The translations under genes and the position numbers were made by a program. The notes beneath the pieces were generated by a model, which was not told where the DNA came from, ran no database searches, and was given only the letters and a program-made list of their open reading frames with translations. Below are positions 44,161-55,861 of a DNA stretch of 64,000 nucleotides, in pieces; position 1 is the first letter of the stretch, and each line of letters begins with the position of its first letter. Origin of the DNA: Misgurnus anguillicaudatus (Eukaryota > Chordata > Actinopteri > Cypriniformes > Cobitidae); contig NC_073356.2 in assembly GCF_027580225.2 (NCBI RefSeq), positions 3,286,001-3,350,000 of the forward strand. The letters are read 5' to 3'.

Positions 44161-46738
44161 CCAGGAAGTTAAATGGTGTAGTTAAAAATCGGGCCCGGGC
44201 GGAAACCATCTTCAGGCGGAACCTTCCTCCACCACTTTTGGTTCCGCCCTATCATGGTCACCCGGTGACACTTTTCTCACATACAGTATAGCAAGTTCCC
44301 TTTCAATACGGTTCACTTTGCATTACGTCAGTTAGCTGATGCTATGGGGGAAACTCCTGTTTACTCCGTGACTGAAGCCTATTGGTTAACATCTGTACAA
44401 AGTACAGACCAATGACGTTTGAACCCGCGCGCGGGATGCACACGTCCTTATATAAGCACGGTTCAAGCGTCAGGAGCTCATTAATTTCTCCTTCAGCGCG
44501 AACCTCTCGCTGCTCCGAAGAAGAAGAAGCCTTACCTCGCCGTCGACAAAAGCCCTGCAGCGGAGTCCAGGCCTAGCGTCTTCCCCTGCCGTTTTCCGGC
44601 TGAGAACCGAAGACAGCAGAATCCAGGTCTAGCGTCTTCCCCTGCCGCTTTCCGGCCGAGAACCGAAGATAGCCTTCGCTTGCCGTGGTACGAGCCCTGT
44701 GCAGCGGACACATGCCTGACGAGGTCTCCCCTGCGGCCACCCGGTAAGATCAATATTTTTTATATAAAGCTATAAGCTAAAAGAGCAGGCGCTGTTGTAA
44801 TAGCGTCCAGCACAGTGGCTTGAGTGAGCCTCCCTGCTATGAATTTCCCCGAGCGCGTCACCGGTCTGGCACCTCCCACGCCGGGACCGCGCTTATATGC
44901 TTTGGTTGTCTTATCCATGTTTCGTGCTCCCCCTGCTGTTCCTCTCTCGCCGGGATGAACACACGGCGAGCCATGAGACTAGATGGATGCATAGACAAGC
45001 ATACACGGACTAACCCCCCTGTGTTCTGTCACATCACAACCGTTCATGCTTACAGAGTGCCTTGTCCTCTCACATTCAGTGGCGAGATCTCTGGCACATA
45101 TATGAATCCCCCGAGTGCATCGGGTGATACAGTTCATACGACGCATAGCTGTTCTGTCTGTGTTGCTACTCCTCTCTGCCGTTCCTCTCTTGTTGAGATG
45201 AACAAGTGGGGGAACTGTAGAACTAGATAGATGCATAAGACAAGCAAACACGGGCGGGTCTGCCCCTGTTCCCTGTCATAGCACAGCCACTCATGCTCCA
45301 CGCTCGCGGAGTCCCTCGCTCTCTTAACGGCTTAGTTAGCATGCGGTCTTACGGCTCGCTGCCTCTAAATGCAGCTGTCTAGTGTTCAACGATTACATAG
45401 CTTCATGCCCCTCCCCTCCTGGAGCGGCGCGATCTCATTCGTCTGCTCGATAAGGCGGACACACCTCTATTGGAGCGCTAAAACACTTATTATAGAGCTT
45501 AACCGGCTCTCTCACATCGGAGAGCTTACTATTCGTCTGCCCAGTCATTTCTCTCTGGTTTAGACGGAATCAGAGGCAGAACGAATTTGTTTATAATATA
45601 ATGAGGCCCAAATACCTCCCTTTATTCAGTTCTGTCCTATATCAGTGCGCTGAATATTGGTACATTCTTATATACCCGGTTTTTCTGCCCTTTTAATAAA
45701 CAGCAAAACCGCGGGCCTCACGGCAGACTTCCTCTCTGCGTTGGGTTCAGTCTGACATTAAACCACCTAGACATACTGCTCTGCTCCGTGAGCCGTTCGG
45801 GTCACCGTCACTACTGAGGCTCGTGCACCTGAATGGCCGAGCTCTGATCTTCGCAGCACAGCTGCGTCAACAGAGAACAAACTGTCTGGGGGAGGAGGGG
45901 TTAAGTCGCACCTCGGCTGGACTGCCCTGAAATGCTTTCTGTGTGCTGTTTATCCAAAACATACTGTGTAATACTGTCGGTAATGCAACCTCACTATAGT
46001 GGCGAACGGTATTGAATTCCTCTAAAAAGAGTAATTTCCGTGCTTACTATACTGTGTATTGACACCCCACGGCTGTACGGTATCTCTAAACACTTTTTCG
46101 CCTTACTGACAAGCAATCAGTAATACGCACACACGCCCCGCTGTCCATAATTCTATCGACGCTTGCCGAAAAAACCCGGTTTGGCCATAAACCGTGTATT
46201 GACACCCCACGGCTGTACGATGTCTCTAACACCTTTCTGCCAAATGCGCTCGCAGACCACCTCAGATTCTCCGCTACGATGCTGCCGGCGCAAACGAACA
46301 CGGTCTTACGGCTGTTATTTTCTCTTCCTAGAGAGACGGCAGCCTCAGACTTTTGCATGGCTCCAAGCGTTTGAATCGCGCCCTCTCCGGACGGCCACTC
46401 AAAGGCTTACAGCCAAGCGGTTTATGACGTTTTTCAGCCATATAGCTGATTTATATCAGCGGATCCGAAGACGCTCACACCTCCGCTCCAATACTCGGAG
46501 ATATTAAGGGTAATATCAACCTCAAGTGAGCTTGCTACCCGCCACAATAAGTTTCAAAGCTCAAAGCGCGCGCACAGTCAGACGCGCGGCATCTCGTTTA
46601 AGACGGGCTCACATACTCCTCTAACGAGCCTCAGAAAGCTGAATATCATGGCATTCTGTTCATAAGTCCACTTCAGTTTGACTAAGCAAAGGTCCCGCCC
46701 GAGCTGACTTATGTTTAAGTTACACACGGCTGAATGAA

Positions 46739-47040
46739 GTGCTATCATTACGAGATCGCCAGCATCTGCTGTGGATTGAACACGCTTTACGACGGCAATC
46801 AGCCTTCGGCGCGTGGAACGCCCATTTGTCTCATATCAATCACCTTGTACTGTACATACGGTCCATTAAGGGGATGATTTTAGCAATGCAGCACTCTCGA
46901 CCGTATTGTGATAATGCGGTTGGGCAAACTACGGTGGTTTCATTATTTACCAAACCAGACTGAGATCTCGCCCCCTGTACAAGCTGGCGAATCATCTCCT
47001 TTATAAACTCATTGCATCGCTTTATAAGCTATGTTCAATT
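46739..47040 (+). pseudogene. DIRS RNase H remnant
   Basis: Plus-strand fragments in more than one frame read SHINHL, then DNAVGQTTVVSLF, then RSRPLYKLANHLL, in the order of the RNase H region of fish DIRS-like elements (HIN..., DN..VV, RSRPL-KLA). A frameshift separates the second and third fragments near 46960. The enzyme would degrade the RNA strand during element copying; this copy is broken. Confidence 0.55.
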
Positions 47041-47599
47041 GGAGTGATACGCATCTCGTGCTTAAACTACCAAGATGCAGTATTAACCCGTTACGATGGG
47101 CGTGCGGAGATTGCATCCGTGGGACACGGATTACGTACATTACGTGCCTTATGACACATTGACACGAGCTGCTAGGACCCCTTTCGCGAGGCGTCCTTAT
47201 GCAAAGTCTGATCTATTCTGTCTAGTGACAGCGAAAGTCTACCCCCCGCGAATTGTGTGTGGAACACCTTTCTCCTCACTACAGAGGCTCATGCACGGCA
47301 GCTTTCTCCCCCTACGTATATATATGTGGCGGTGATAACACCACCATTCACTTTATTCATAAGCCTGTCATGTCTCAGATGTTGACGGTGCCCGAGGCGC
47401 AGCGCTCTGGAACTGTCCAAGGTCCTGTATGACAGATACGTCTGACGTACATCAGCTGTTCATCTGCGTCACAGATCACTCACTAGCACACCTGTCAATA
47501 CAGGTTATTTATGGATCGTTGATGTTATCACCTCCCGTGACAATGATGCTCATTCGTGGTTAGTCTACTCCATGTATGGATTAGATCCTCGGGCATGGT

Positions 47600-47700
47600 C
47601 TTAGAGGTTTCTTATTTGACATTTGTGACACGGCCGGCTGGTCCCCGCCGTCCACGTTGTCAGTTTACAGCTTCGACATCCCTGCTTCGTGCACTACTGA
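47600..47700 (+). pseudogene. Tyrosine recombinase tail remnant, copy 1
   Basis: A stretch with 'cacggccggctggtcc', 'cgtccacgttgtcag' and 'cgacatccctgc' matches the region at 51860-51945. Translated with gaps it resembles the C-terminal WxSPxTFxRFYxLDV-like tail of fish DIRS recombinases. Short and frameshifted. Confidence 0.4.
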
Positions 47701-48097
47701 GGTTTGTTGCATTAAAGGTGCGCCGCGTAAGCTCACCTGTATGCACGATATGGGTTTTAATTATATGCGTCCACCGTGCGCTTACAGAAGCTCACATATG
47801 CACGCTATAACATTTCAGTATACACTAAGATGCGCTCGGAAAAGCTCATCTGTATACACGGCTGTGACACATACATACATTGTTGTTCATCTGTACACAT
47901 TCACGGGGCGTTCTGTGGACTGATTTATCTATACGCATTCACGGTGCACTGAAGGGTTCACCCGTGTGCGCACAACTTATTATCAGAACACATGACAGCA
48001 CGCTCGAGAATCTTGCCGGCCTGTGCATTATAACACTCTGATTCATCTATATGCATTCACGATGTATTCAAGTGTTCACCTGTGCCCGTGCAATTTA

Positions 48098-50175
48098 ATG
48101 GGCAAGATGGCGCTGCTCTGCTGGCGACATGGAGGAGAGTTCTTGCTGCATGTTACCTGTTTGTTATTTTTGTACCTGTCGTATTTGTTTGCTTGTGATC
48201 TTCAGTTCATACATTGGGCTTTTAAAGTATTATGCGCGAACACTGGCTGGAACAGTTTATCGCACGCGACTAGTGGAAGAAGATTGATGGATATGAAACG
48301 GCTCATGATGGTGTGGCTAATTCTGACTAGCTGTGTTGTACAAGGCGTAACGAACAGGCTTGTGGACACTAGACAGCCAACATATAGCAGGTCGGAGCTT
48401 CTGGATTTGCAGACCCGTGGCGGGTTACAATCGACCAACGTACTGAAGGATGTACCCGAGGAGTTGTTGCGACAGCCGGGGTTTGTTCCTCGTCGGGTCA
48501 GGAAACGGGGCAGGAGAGGCGGCGTCAGGCAGCGTGTTCGCCAGGCCTCCAAATTACCTCTACCGCCGGTGATGCTCTGCAACCCTCGCTCCCTGCGGAA
48601 CAAGCTGGACGAGCTGCGTGCACAAGCGAGAATTAGCTACGAGTACCGCGAGTCTGGATTGATGGTTTTTACAGAAACCTGGTTGTGTAAGGATGTACCA
48701 GACAGCTTGATACAAATCGACGGGTTTACCCACCTACGTTTGGACAGAGATGAGAACTCCGGTAAGAAAAGAGGAGGGGGAGTGTGTATTTATATTAATG
48801 AAAGCTGGTGTCGGAACTTTGCTATTAGAGAAACCATATGTAACCCTGATCTTGAACTACTGGGTATCACGCTGCGGCCACATTATTTGCCAAGGGAATT
48901 TACCAACATATTTGTGTTTGCAGTATATATCCCACCTAGTGGGAATGTGAATAGAGCAGCAAGTCAAATCGCGGACTGTGTTCATAAGCACTTACAAACT
49001 AAGCCAGATGCACATCTCTTGATTCTCGGGGATTTTAATCAGTGTGGACTGGAGAAATCCTTACCAGGGTTCTTCCAATATGTGAAGTGTGGAACAAGGC
49101 AAAATAACATTCTTGATAAGTGCTATGGTAACATTAAAAATGCATATGTGGCCAAAGCTAGACCCCCACTCGGTAATTCAGATCACAATGTTGTTCATTT
49201 GCTCCCCACATATCGGTCAGTTTTTAAGACATGTAAACCAGTGACCAAAGTTATTAAGATGTGGTCAAATGACAGTATAGAGGAGCTAAGAGGATGCTTC
49301 CTCTGTACAGACTGGGACGTCTTTTACCAGGATGTAAATATAGATGCGGTTACCGAAACAATTACAGCATATATTTCATTCTGTGTGGACTCGGTTATTC
49401 CCCAAAGGGTTATCAAGATGTATCCGAATAACAAACCCTACATAACAAGTGGAATTAAAGACTGCATAAAAAGGAAAAAATTAGTTTACCGTTTAGGGGA
49501 CACTATGGGACTCAAGGCAGCACAAAAGGACCTTAATCAACAACTTAGTTCTGCAAGGAGACAATACAAGGAACATACCGAACAACATTTGTCAAAGTGT
49601 AAACCAAACGAATTGTGGAACTCAATTAAGGGGATGACTAAAATGATACCATTAAGGAAGCCATTGCACGATAACAATGAAATGGATAGGGCAAATGAAC
49701 TGAATAATTTTTATTTGAGATTTGAGACTAATACTTTTAATGAATGTAATAAAATTTTAGGTGAAATAAACTGCAATATGGGCACCAGTAGAATATTAAT
49801 ACACTCAGAGGATGTAACGAGAGTTTTAAAAACACTATGCTCTAGTAAGACAACAGGACCAGATGACATGTCATGTTTTCTTTTAAAGACATTTGCTGAA
49901 GAACTTACACCAGCCTGGCAGCGCCTCTTCCAGCTCTCAATTGACACTTATACAATACCAGAGCTTTGGAAAAAATCAACTACAATTCCAATTCCAAAGA
50001 ACTCATGCCCTCAGGACAATAACGACTATAGGCCTGTGGCCTTAACATCGAATGTGATGAAATCGTTTAAAAAAATAATAATAAGAGAACTACGCAGGGG
50101 TGTGGAGCCCTATTTAGATCAGTATCAATTTGCATATAAAAAAAATGTGGTACTAATGATGCGATTTCCACATTA
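48098..50175 (+). pseudogene. LINE ORF2, endonuclease and reverse transcriptase N-terminal half
   Basis: The likely start is the ATG at 48098. Endonuclease motifs appear in order: CNPRSLRNK (~48580), TETWL (~48672), GGGVCIYI (~48776), VYIPPSG (~48928), LILGDFNQ (~49020) and LGNSDHNVV (~49172), so the catalytic set looks complete. The RT begins with KTTGPDDMS, IPIPKN and NDYRPVALTS (~49990-50050). The frame is lost at an eight-A run at 50138-50145, after which the correct frame is displaced by one base. In family members this protein nicks DNA and copies the element RNA onto it. Confidence 0.9.
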
Positions 50176-51183
50176 ATGCACCTGGTTTTAAAGCACCTGG
50201 AAAGACCAGCAGCCTATGCTAGGATTATTTTTATTGATTTTAGTTCCGCGTTTAACTCTATTCAACCACATAAACTGTTAGAGAAACTAGTTGAACTAAG
50301 AGTGAATCCTTTTATAGTAAAATGGTACTACTCATTTTTAACAAATAGGAAACAAGACGTTAAATTTAACTCTGTGTTGTCGGATATTGTAGTAAGTAAC
50401 ACAGGAACTCCACAAGGGTGTGTTAGTTCACCTTTTTTGTTTACTCTTTATACAAATGACTGTTTGAGTCAACAGTCTGACCAGTTCATTTTGAAATTTT
50501 CTGATGACACTGTGTTATTGCAACTGATGACAGCAGACTGTACGATTGATCACAAAGCTGCTGTAGATGTGTTTGTAAATTGGTGTGATGACCACCACCT
50601 GCAGATTAATAGTAAGAAAACTGAAGAGGTCATTATAGACCCCAAATTAGTGGGGGACAGGAGTTTGATTGCAATTCATGGTCAGCATGTTAAACAAGTT
50701 TATTCTTACAAATATTTGGGAGTTTACATTGACAGTGAGCTTAAATGGCATACACATGTGTCAAGCGTGTGTACAAGAGTTCATCAGCGCTTACACTTTT
50801 TAAGACGACTACGACTGTTCGGAGTGAGCAGCAATATAATGCTTATTTTTTATAGAGCATCAATAGAGTCTATTTTAAGATATGGCATTATTGCATGGTT
50901 TGGCAATCTAACCGTACAAATGAAAGCTCAAATAAATAACTTGGTGAAAGTAGCGGGGAAAATTATGGGGATTAAGACACTCAGTTCCTTACCAGAAATG
51001 TTTGAGATTTGTACGGTCCAGTGCGCTAATAGGATTCTACAGGACCCTTTACATGTCTTGCACTCCGAATATACATTGATGAACTCTGGCCGGAGATATA
51101 GGGTCCCATTGTGCAGGCATAATCGGTACAAACATTCATTTGTCCCACTGTCAGTTAAATTGATTAACAAGCAACTGCAATAG
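50147..51183 (+). pseudogene. LINE ORF2, reverse transcriptase C-terminal half (other frame)
   Basis: After the frameshift, the RT continues: NDAISTLMHLVLKHL, then IIFIDFSSAFNSIQPH (~50222), NTGTPQGCVSSPFLF (~50398) and the catalytic box FSDDTVLLQ (~50497), with both aspartates kept. Then LQINSKKTEEV and YKYLGVYIDSELKW follow, ending at the stop at 51181-51183. One single-base slip separates it from the upstream half, so the copy is almost intact. Confidence 0.9.
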
Positions 51184-51510
51184 AATGAGTTTTTAGGAAT
51201 TATTGAGTTTATGTAATGAGTATAGCCACATATCCTGGTTGATAATATGTGAACCATCGGGTTCTTGCCAGGAATATAGCTATAGGCCGGTTGTTAACCT
51301 GTGTGTGAACTAGAAGCTTTTGCTATGACGCCAAACTATGCAGTTGCTGGTACAACTGGCTTCTTTCTTTTTACCTATTTTCTTTTTTAGATAATTTATT
51401 GTTACACTGTGATGTCTGTTTGTTATTGTGTTGTGAGTACGCTGCAGCGGTTCTCTTGTCCGAGACAAATTTCTCCCAAGGGAGACAATAAAAACTACCT
51501 ACCTACCTTT

Positions 51511-52240
51511 ATAGTCAATACACATTTACGGCGCGCTTGGAAAGCTCACCGATCTGTGCACTATAATACTACCTATATGCATCCCGATGCGCTCGAGGGC
51601 GCACCTGGGTTCACACTATTGTGGTATCTGTATAATCCCACGCTACAAACCGTTCTGCCGCATATTATAGTCAGATTGGCCATTCGTGAGCTTCGCAGAT
51701 CACTCACTACGTATGTCTGTTGCTAACAGTGATTATTTAGATGGATCGTTAAAACCATCGCACTGGCTCACGCCACTCTATTAGCTATGTCCTATATAGA
51801 GCCCACTCTGTGCGAGTTTGGCTTCTTTGTGGACTTGGTCTACAGGGTTATCTATATTTGATATCTGCTACACGGCCGGCTGGTCTTCGCCGTCTACGTT
51901 GTCAGATTGTACAGCTTAGACGTCCCTGCCCTACGAGCGCAGGTTCTCTCGGCTCAATCATGCACGCTCATGCGTTGTATGTGTACACCACGGTGCGCTC
52001 AGCGAGCTCACCAACGTGACTCTGAATTTACTTATCTCGCACACCCGCGGCACGCTCTGTATCTCGCCATCTTGTGCTATGTTATGTGCCCCCGGTGCGT
52101 TTAAAACCCCACCGTGTGCGCGTCAACATTTTATATGGCGCTTACACATTTGCTTTAAGCTGTGAATATGCTGGGTATAGGGCCACACGCAGTGTCTCTC
52201 CGGTAAAGCACTTCAGTACGTTGTGTATGCACGGCGTGAT
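51511..52240. pseudogene. DIRS right-hand coding remnant including recombinase tail copy 2
   Basis: It contains, at about 51865-51945, the second copy of the recombinase-tail sequence also seen at 47600-47700, with 'cggccggctggtcttcgcc'. Around it are diverged short repeats such as 'cacggcgcgctcggaaagctcacc'. No intact frame. Confidence 0.45.
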
Positions 52241-52630
52241 GGGATTACGTTCCCCCATAGCGTCAGCTAACTGACGCAATGCGAAGTAAACCGTATTGAA
52301 AGGGAACGCTTAGGTTACTCACGTAACCCCGGTTTCCTGAAATAACGGGAAACTTGCGTCTCTTGCCGTGCTACAAACATCTACGCAGCGAGTGTTATTC
52401 AGCTGCGCGCTTCAGTCGAATAATAATGAGCTCCTGACGCTTGAACCGCGCTTATATAAGGACGTGTAAATCCCGCGCGCGGGTTCAAACGTCATTGATC
52501 TGTACTTTGTACAGACGTTAACCAATAGGCTTCAGTCACGGAGTAAACAGGAGCCCCCATAGCGTCAGCTAACTGACGCAATGCTTTGTTCCCGTTATTT
52601 CAGGGAACCGGGGTTACGTGAGTAACCTAA

Positions 52631-53258
52631 ACGTTATTCACTCACTGACGAAAACTCTCATCCGTGTAAAACTCGTATCTCCTCTCTCTCGTCTCTCACT
52701 CATTATCACCCAACAACGCACTACCTCCGCTTACATATCTGGCCAATTACCTTGTTTTTGCAGGACTTTATTTACACTTTGCAGGGGTTTAAGAGCTATA
52801 AATCCATTCAAGCTTATAGTAAGGTGACACTTCTTCTTTCGAAGTCTTATGACGGTTGGCAAACCAGCTATTTACTAACAATGTGTTAATACCCACGTAT
52901 CTTAATGATTCTATAAAAAATTCTCCGTTGTATTCTGTGCGATGAATCAACACATGTTCGTTCATAAGATGGCACTTCTGTTTTGACCAAGTTATTAAAA
53001 CAAACAAAATGCTAAATATTTAGCTAATGTTATGTTATTTAACGACTCACAAGCAGTGGATTTGAGCAGTTGAATTTAATAAAAAATATTATGGTCTATT
53101 TATTTTTATAACTCATGTGGTTAGGGTGATCAGAAATGAATGAATCAATCACTCAATCAATAACTTACATTTACAAGTTAGTTTGACAGTGTTAGCATAA
53201 AAACAAGACAATTTAAGTGGTTCTGCTTTTATTAATCACAAATTAGTAGAGCAGATTA
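52631..53258. other. Gene-free stretch
   Basis: No paired termini or coding pattern supported. Confidence 0.4.
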
Positions 53259-53470
53259 AGGGGAGGTATTATTATAATGAGGGCTCCTTATGACATCATA
53301 AGGAGAGCCAAATTTCAACAACCTATTTTTTCATGTGCTTGTAGAGAATGGTTTACCAAAACTAAGTTACTGGGTTGATCTTTTTCACATTTTCTAGGTT
53401 GATAGAAGCACTGGGGACCCAACCATAGCACTTAACATGGAAAAAGTCAGATTTTCTTGCCATGGCCCCT
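53259..53470. mobile_element. Partial TTAA-type element
   Basis: The right end, read inward, is AGGGGCCATGGCAAGAAAAT after TTAA at 53471-53474; the interior resembles a common cyprinid MITE. The left end does not pair, so the copy is truncated or degenerate. Confidence 0.45.
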
Positions 53471-53474
53471 TTAA

Positions 53475-54431
53475 AACATCCTCAAAATATCTTCCCTTTT
53501 GTTCATTAGAACAAAGATATTTATACAGGTTTTTAAAACATGAGGGTGAGTAAATGATGATAGAATTTTCATTTTTGGTTGAATTGTCCCTCTTAAATGT
53601 AACTACTTAAATAAGTATTAATAAGCAGTAATTATGAGTCTATTGCGGCAAAAAGAGTTAATGGTTAGTTAACAGTGAGAATTGGCCCCTAAACAGTGTA
53701 CAGAATCATTTATTATGTAGTTTTATTTTTTTTATTGGAAAGAATTAAAAGAGACTTCTTTTTATTTTATTTATTGGAAATAATTAAGAGAGACTTCTTT
53801 TTGCCTATCCTTGTATCATTTATTAAACATGATTTAGAAAGTAATTTAGTAATAATGAAATACTTTTCGAAAATAGTAATTACATGGTTATTAATTACTA
53901 TTTTTGAGTAACTTCGCTAACACTGAATATAAAAACAGAGAAAGCTGGAGATGCATGATAATGGCTTAAATCTACAAAGCAAAAGTCTTGGCAAATACAT
54001 AGTGCCCTTACAAACACACTGGAGTGTGCATATAATATTAAAGAATAAAATTTTCAAAAAGCATACATGTAAATTAACATTTGCATGCAGTTCAAAAAGT
54101 AAAGTAAAAAGGAAGTGTGTCACATTGGGCATTTGTGCTGCCAAATCCTCTGTTCTGTAAAATAAAGCCGAGCAACAGATGACTATTTGCCGTGGGCACC
54201 TGCGCCCCATATCAATAGCCAAACAAAAGCTGGCCTTGCCAATAAAACAAACAGCTTTAAAATGTCTCCATGTCTGTTTGATAGCTAACTGAGCCCTGGG
54301 CACATAACAGCCCGTTTATGCAAAAAAGACACACTTCCCATCAGCCATATTTGTTTTTCTGTTTTCTTTACAGTGTCTTCAATCATCTAACCTCATCACG
54401 ATACCCATCTTCGCCACTATGAATGGCATGT
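53475..54431. other. Gene-free stretch
   Basis: AT-rich; a short direct duplication of 'ttattggaaa..aattaa' occurs near 53725-53790. No gene supported. Confidence 0.4.
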
Positions 54432-54439
54432 CCCATTTC

Positions 54440-55099
54440 CAGTGTTGGGTAAGTTACTTAAAAAAAGTAATCCACTACAACTTACTAATTACTACTTTAA
54501 AATTGTAATTTGATTACATTACTGATTACTACATGCAAAAAGTAATCTAATTACTAATTACTTTACTTTTAAGTTACTTTGACAACAGCAAATGTAAAAA
54601 AGCTACAAAGTGAAACTGTCAGAAACAAGGACGGATGAACCCAAACGCAGGCGATGACGGGGGGTGAACAGAAAACACTTTATTATAACACAGACAAAAC
54701 AAGAGCCCACGTGGGGGCAGAACAAACACGGAATACTGACAGATGACTTAAACTAGACTTGACTATGATTCTAACACTAGACAGAATCACACAGTAACAG
54801 TACAAAATGAACGAGCGCAGGACTAAGAACACAATGGCATTAAATATGAAAAACTAAACAGGATAAGGAGAAAACAAGTGAGGGTAATGAACTAATGATT
54901 AAACTATTAACAGGGAGAAGAAGGGGGCGAAGACAAGAGACGAGACACCGAAGGTCATATTTGAATGCTTAAAGCTATTTTGGTGTGATTTGCACTCTCC
55001 TAAAATTGCTGGTCATAATGATGCAGAAATATTTGTAGCTTTTATAATAAGTTACACATGTTTAACATTTATCATTAAACATTCTACATTTATTAACAA

Positions 55100-55198
<99 letters not shown>

Positions 55199-55827
55199 CA
55201 GTCATTCGCGGTCACAGAGACAGAAACTAGAGTTTTAACACGTCATCGCATTCACGAGGGCTTTTTGGTCAAGTTAAAGAATGTTAATATTCATGTTAGT
55301 TCGTTAAATATAACAATCAAAAGTTGTTTTGGTAATTGTTTAAATAAACATATGATTAATTAATGCAAGTGCACGCATTGAGCTCATGATTAAATAACAT
55401 ATTTAAACAAAGAAAACCTTATTGTACATTAGTAATTTAAAAACACACCTGTACAATCGCTTCTGGCAGACCAGTCACCAGATGTCATCGCGCAAAGCCC
55501 ACTTTTTTGGACATGTATTGTCTGTATTCCACTTGAATGATCAACCACCGCTCACACAGCATCCATTTGCTTGCGTCTCCGATGAGTGATTATGCGCATG
55601 CTCGTTAACAGACGTTGCTGAGCAATGGCAAAACGTCATTTTAAAATACATTTTAATTAATTTTTCAACACTTAATTTGTAACGCTAGTAACGTAATTTT
55701 GTTGTCATTGGTAACTGTAATCAAATTACATACATTTAAAATGTAAAGCGTTACGTTACTGCGTTATCAGGAAAAGTAATTAGAGTACAGTAATGCGTTA
55801 CACAGTAACGCGTTATACCCAACTCTG
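54440..55827. mobile_element. hAT element with 8-bp target duplication
   Basis: Starts CAGTGTTGGGTAAGTTACTT and, inverted, CAGAGTTGGGTATAACGCG. CCCATTTC (54432-54439) and CACATTTC (55828-55835) are a 7-of-8 target duplication. Subterminal DNA is rich in 'gtaatc/gtaacg'. The interior includes foreign DNA at about 54620-54955 (starting TGTCAGAAACAAGG, LTR-like but unproven) and a (CTAT)n tract. Confidence 0.82.
55100..55199. repeat. (CTAT)n microsatellite
   Basis: About 25 CTAT units without interruption. Confidence 0.95.
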
Positions 55828-55861
55828 CACATTTCTCATTTCTCTCAGAGCAACTGCTTAA

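Larger units (their letters stand above)
42027..44270 (-). mobile_element. Miniature LTR retrotransposon with 188-bp internal region
   Basis: Two LTRs (42027-42880 and 43069-44270) with TGTCAC...GTGACA ends are flanked by CTTT at 42023-42026 and 44271-44274. On the minus strand the interior starts GATTT then TGGCGTAGTCGGCAGG (43048-43063), complementary to the 3' end of vertebrate tRNA-Ser(AGA) as I know it. It ends with a polypurine tract, GGCAGGGGGGA, directly before the 3' LTR. No gag or pol remains. Orientation, primer site and tract agree, so this is a non-autonomous copy mobilised by proteins supplied elsewhere. The LTRs differ in length because of tandem-array and internal duplication differences. 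Confidence 0.85.
48098..51510 (+). mobile_element. Near full-length non-LTR retrotransposon (Jockey superfamily)
   Basis: It starts around 'atgggcaagatggcg' and ends with 'gggagacaataaaaa' plus a (CTAC)n tail at about 51505. It encodes an apurinic-type endonuclease followed by reverse transcriptase. At about 3.4 kb it is close to complete. No convincing target duplication was found (TTTA at most). It interrupts the DIRS-like element and is younger. Confidence 0.85.
44297..52630. mobile_element. Decayed DIRS-like retrotransposon
   Basis: The left end (about 44300-44490) reappears inverted at about 52395-52575, sharing 'cctgtttactccgtgactga', 'cgcgcgcggg' and 'ggttcaagcgtcaggagct'. A further block at 52245-52330 is complementary to the outer terminal sequence (gttccctttcaatacgg), as expected for the DIRS internal complementary region. 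There is no LTR and no target duplication, as in DIRS elements. Coding remnants include RNase H and tyrosine recombinase. A LINE is inserted inside. The exact outer borders are approximate. Confidence 0.72.

Noticed and set aside
48202..48603. 133-codon minus-strand frame over the LINE 5' region
   Set aside because: Shadow of the plus-strand LINE ORF.
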